DNA of 64,000 bases from Vigna angularis. Lineage: Eukaryota; Streptophyta; Magnoliopsida; Fabales; Fabaceae. Positions within the stretch are counted from its first letter, which is position 1, and every line of letters begins with the position of its first letter. The position numbers were made by a program, and so were the translations under genes. The notes under the pieces are model-generated. The model was not told the origin of the DNA and searched no databases. It was given only the letters and a program-made list of their open reading frames with translations. The stretch spans positions 10,400,888 through 10,464,887 of the forward strand of contig NC_068980.1 in the NCBI RefSeq assembly GCF_016808095.1, in the 5' to 3' direction. Below are positions 60,244 through 64,000 of this stretch, one piece after another.

Positions 60244-60999
60244 TGTAAGAACTGAGAGGTTTAGAGGAGTTTGGAGTAGACAGGTGTAAGCAAGGGATGG
60301 GACCGAGAGGTTTAGATTAAAATAAGATTGATATATAAATGAAAAGTTTCAAAAGTCTCGTCCCATTCTCTGAATACAGCCTTATCTCTCTAATTTCTTC
60401 TACTCTCTTCTTTTCTCCTCCTTCTCTCTAGAGTTCTTCAATCTCAATTCATCTGTTCAACATTCAGACCGTACCTAAAGAGCTCGCATTTCACCGATCG
60501 GTGTAGTGATTAGAGCTTGTAAGTTTTGTTCCTTTAATTCTTGTGAATTTTTGGAAATTCTGGCACATGCAAGTAATCCTTGTTGTTTGCATGTGTTCAT
60601 CAGCCTTCTCTTTCTCTTTCTAACTTCCGTTTTGGTACTTTGGTTGGTCTCTTCTCACAAATCAGTGAGTTATAGGTGTTCTTAGGATTTTCTAGAAGTG
60701 AGCAAAGTTCTGGAAGTTAGAAGCCTTTCATTTCGGTTAAGAGGTAAGGGAAGCTAGTTAATTTAATTGTTTGGTTGATTATGTATGAAAACTTTGTGAT
60801 GGTTTTGCATGTGTGTGAAATTGAATGTTTGTGTGTTCAGCATTGTTTGTGTGGAATGATAAATGTTGTGGTTATTGAGTTGTGGATTATGTAGACTTTG
60901 GAGTGAATTCTGGTTTGGGATAAATGTTCAGTTTTGGTAAATTCTAGTGTGTTCTTCATTCTGCAGAAGTTCTGCAGAATTATGCATAAAGTCGAGCGT

Positions 61000-61470
61000 T
61001 CGCTGTTGACCGTTCGGCTAGGTTCAGGTACTCGATCATTAACTAGGTTTGGTCTTAGTGTTGCTCGGTTCGTACTAACGTTCGGTTTAACAGTATTCAG
61101 TTTTGCATTAGTGTTCGGTCTTAGTAGTATTCGGTTTGGCATTAGTGTTCGATCTTAGCAATATTTGGTTTCGTATTAGTATTTTGTCTTAGAAGTATTC
61201 GGTTTGACATTAGTGTTCGGTCTTAGTAATATTCGGTTTGGCATTAGTATTTTTTCTTAGCAGTATTTGGTTTCGTATTAGTGTTCAATCTTAATAGTGT
61301 TTGGTGTTGTATTAGCGTTCGGTCTTAGAAGTTCTCGGTGTTGTATAAGTGTTCGGGCTTAATAGTGCTCAGTTTTGTATTAACGTTCGGTTTTAGTAGT
61401 ATTCGATTTTGTACTAACGTTCGGTCTCGGTAGTGTTCGGTTTGTATTGGTGTTCAGTCTTAACTACGTT
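61000..61470. repeat. 34-bp minisatellite in the Tekay-type 3' LTR
   Basis: About 12-13 imperfect units of GTTCGGTCTTAGTAGTATT plus CGGTTTGGCATTAGT-like sequence. The array is absent from the 5' LTR. Confidence 0.9.
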
Positions 61471-61605
61471 CAGCCTCTTATGGGCCTTACATGTTAATGA
61501 TCATTCGGTTAGGCTTTAGTGATCGGTCTTATCGGTTTATTCGGTCACTTCTTCAACCTTACTTATTATGGATTGTTCGGTCTTGTTCTTCAGGGTAGTA
61601 AGAAA

Positions 61606-62959
61606 TGATAACGGTTTAAAATACCGTTATCTGTGATGTAATTTTGATACTAAATGCACCCTTTTTGACTTAGAAACTTGCTTTAACTTATGTTTTTGCT
61701 TTAGTTTTGTGAATAAGAGAGTTGAGGTTATACTTGATTATTTTATCATTAAATTCCCTTGATTTTGTAGGCTATTGGAATGATTTGAAGGAAGAGTTAA
61801 AGTTCCAAATAGTTGGAATGCAAAAAAGTCAACCAAAACGCAGAAAAGTCAACAGTGCAAAAAAGTCAACCAGAGTGTAGAAAAGTCAATCATGCGAGGC
61901 TTGGACGCCCTGTTTGGAGGCTTGGGCACTAGAAATCGACGTCCACCGCCCGGGCGCCCTAAAAGGGACGCCCGAGCGTCGTGCATCGTGGATTAGGCCT
62001 AGTTTTTGCTCTGTTTCGACTCTTTTGGACCGGGCCCTATTTCTACTCTTTTCCGACTCTATGTAAAGGATCCCAACGCTCTAGGTTTTGGTATCTCTGG
62101 CTGAAGCAACACAACAACACACTCTTCTACTCTTTAAAGGCGGACCTGGTGACGGGAGCTTCCTCTTCTACTCTTAGGGTTTCACCATCTCATGCTTTTC
62201 CATTATTCATATAGTTTTTCCATGTCTATGGGGAACTAAACTCTATTTGTTGTTGGGGAATGATGTAACCTTGTGAACTCTCATGTATTTGAATTGATTC
62301 TTAATTTATATGCTTTTTCATTAATTATTAGGGAATTTATCTGTTTCAATGCTTGCTCTATTTAACTCATTTAGTAGCATGATTTATGAATTGCATGAGT
62401 GCCGGGAGGTTCCTTACAATTCAGGTTCTTGTTGAATTCTCCCAAGGTAATATTTCTCAGGGATGAGGGTATGAGTATTTGGTCATCTTAAGCTCTTGAT
62501 CTTCAGACTTAATTTTCTAGGAACGTTAGGAATTGCACGAACTAGGAATTAAGGCAGGCTTATTGCGTCGAGGGATCAGGTTCTAAGTAATTTAGTGAGT
62601 GACGTTAATATTAATGTAAAAAGAAGAATTCTTATATACATGAAAGTAAATTTGGTGAAATCAAACCCTAACAACATACTCATATCATTTTATAAACAAC
62701 CTCTGTTTATCTCTGTGTTACTCTACTATTGATCAATTTGCATTCATATTTAATTTTATGTCTTTGCATTTGAAACCAACAATCTCATTTTATTTAAGTC
62801 TTAATTAATTGAGTTATCACACAACTGTTTAGTGCTGAGAGTCTTCAGGGATACGATACTTGGTCTTACCATTTTATATTACTTGTGCGATTCGATACAC
62901 TTGTCGATCCATCAACAAGTTTTTGGTTTCGTTTCTGGAGATCAAAAATATTGTTAACA
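61606..62959 (+). repeat. LTR-like insert with a primer-site-like tail
   Basis: 1354 bp inside a perfect duplication AGAAA (61601-61605, 62960-62964); the Tekay 5' LTR shows the empty site. It starts TGATAACGG. By comparison with element C the LTR proper would end ATCAACA at 62917; the remaining 42 bp begin AGTTTTTGGTTTCGTTTCTG, like a degraded Athila-type primer site, and end GTTAACA. It contains a GAAAAGTCAAC-type short repeat at 61825-61892. Confidence 0.85.
61607..61631. repeat. Hairpin at the start of the LTR-like insert
   Basis: GATAACGGT and ACCGTTATC form a perfect 9-bp stem around the 7-nt loop TTAAAAT, one base from the insertion edge. Confidence 0.9.
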
Positions 62960-63865
62960 AGAAACCGTTTGGTATCCAAATTCAGCAGTGTGTTCAGTTT
63001 TGCATGTGGTTTCCATTGTTGTTGATAACTTGTTTAACTTCAGTAATATGAACATGTATGAATAATGGAGTGGGTTGTTGTTATAAAGAATTATGTTCCA
63101 ACTGGTATGAAAGAGAATTCCAAGGAGGAATGTCTCAATGATTGATTATCAAGGTGGTGGTATAGTATGAATATAGATAGCGAAATCCACGGAGTTCATC
63201 CTGACATTCTAATGATTACCAAGTCTCAAGTAGAGATTGGTAAGCCATGTCGTGAGAATAGTAGGAGGCCCTAGCCGGGGGGGTGGGGGGGGTCCTACGG
63301 TGACTGATAACGGGTTAACATCGTGTGGCAGCTGATGGGTTTCCAGTTACTACACCCACGAGTGCACGAACGGCCAAAGCTACATATTCATACTAGTCCG
63401 GACGGTTAGTTAAAGTGGTCGGTCAATATGTGTTTATATGTTTTATTCATGTGTATAATTATTTTATCTGTCTGTTTTAAGTCGTATTCTCATATGACTA
63501 TTAAATTACACTAGGTTACCCTTCTTTTCTGTCTTGCTATGTTGCCTGTTCGGTATTTCTTCTTTGCAATGATCATCCAGTGGATGTGAGTAGAGGATGA
63601 CGAGTGTTCGGTAGAGCAGGCGCTAGATGGAGAGGACCCAGCTGCTTAGACTAGGACCGATCGGTCATGTGGTGATTTTGTAGGGACCAATCGATTATGT
63701 TTATAGTTTTGTATTAGGACAGAATGTTTATAAAGTTTTAATTTTGTGGCTATTTTTGGATAACTGTACTGTTAATACTTTATTACATAGTAGATGATTG
63801 TTCTATTTTATCATTTTATGTGATAACTCTGTTATATAGTTTATACAATATTTTTTGATGTTAAA

Positions 63866-64000
63866 AACCTGGCTTGGCTAAATACGTTTTGAAACTAGTG
63901 AACTTTAATACAAAATTAAAATTAATTTTTATATGAAACTATGATTTATTTTGATTTTTAAATTTTAAAAGTTAATAAATATAATTCTCTTAATTTAATT
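63866..64000. other. Right flank, nothing recognised
   Basis: AT-rich sequence after the Tekay-type 3' LTR; no feature seen. Confidence 0.5.

Larger units (their letters stand above)
43180..63865 (+). mobile_element. Tekay-type gypsy chromovirus carrying four nested insertions
   Basis: LTRs at 43180-44416 and 60244-63865 start TGTAA(A/G)A(A/G)(G/C)T(C/G)GAGAGG; primer site, gag, protease, RT, RNase H, integrase and a chromodomain-like tail follow in gypsy order. Insertions at 45274-46647, 47736-49331, 50835-58914 and 61606-62959 split it; without them and their duplications it is about 8.3 kb. Its LTRs differ at about 4% by eye over the last 440 bp, more than the nested element at 50835. The flanks AACGA (43175-43179) and AACCT (63866-63870) agree at only three of five bases, so the outer target duplication is not established. 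Confidence 0.88.
60244..63865 (+). repeat. 3' LTR of the Tekay-type element, split by an insert
   Basis: Without the insert at 61606-62959 and its duplication it is about 2.26 kb, the fuller LTR of the pair. Its last bases read GTTAAA where the 5' LTR has GTTACA. Confidence 0.85.

Noticed and set aside
43175..63870. A 5-bp target duplication for the outer Tekay-type element
   Set aside because: The flanks AACGA and AACCT agree at only three positions; either the duplication has decayed or the right edge is altered.

Overview
The window looks like a plant nuclear chromosome, and within plants most likely a legume of the Vigna/Phaseolus group (inference from repeat style; no host gene is present to test it). 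It is AT-rich and shows nested LTR retrotransposons, sirevirus-style LTRs, Tekay-type and CRM-like chromoviruses, Athila-like elements with a tRNA-Asp primer site, and MULE, hAT and CACTA remnants. I found no intact host gene, tRNA or rRNA. The picture fits pericentromeric or other repeat-rich heterochromatin.

Layout. 0-5.4 kb: a Mutator-like element (13-1557) with a broken GRF zinc-finger gene, a truncated copia gag-pol (1882-3330), a palindromic TATACC array and a hAT-like end. 5.4-9.8 kb: AT-rich sequence with a decayed LTR-like stretch. 9.9-17.9 kb: a near-complete sirevirus-like copia element on the minus strand (9877-17909, TSD ATTTC) with gag-pol carrying only two nonsense codons and an extra 3' ORF. 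17.9-25.1 kb: AT-rich sequence with microsatellites and CACTA-like ends. 25.1-26.3 kb: a second Mutator-like element with a GC-rich core.

26.4-40.5 kb is one stack. An old Athila-like element A has one solo LTR in its leader (27280-28698). Its 3' LTR is split by a second solo LTR of the same family (32303-40247). That solo LTR is split by element C (32588-39122), an Athila-like element with two LTRs, gag and protease but no reverse transcriptase or integrase. 40.5-43.2 kb: spacer with a TRIM-like remnant.

43.2-63.9 kb is a second stack. A Tekay-type gypsy element (43180-63865) holds four TSD-bounded insertions: a hAT element with a transposase tail (45274-46647), a solo LTR (47736-49331), a young CRM-like gypsy element (50835-58914) and an LTR-like insert in its 3' LTR (61606-62959).

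In three cases a second repeat copy in the window supplies the empty site, so the boundaries are direct reads, not guesses. The coding regions are gag-pol polyproteins of mobile elements, and all carry stops, frameshifts or truncations. No operating host pathway can be inferred. All identities rest on reading motifs by eye; no database search was run.
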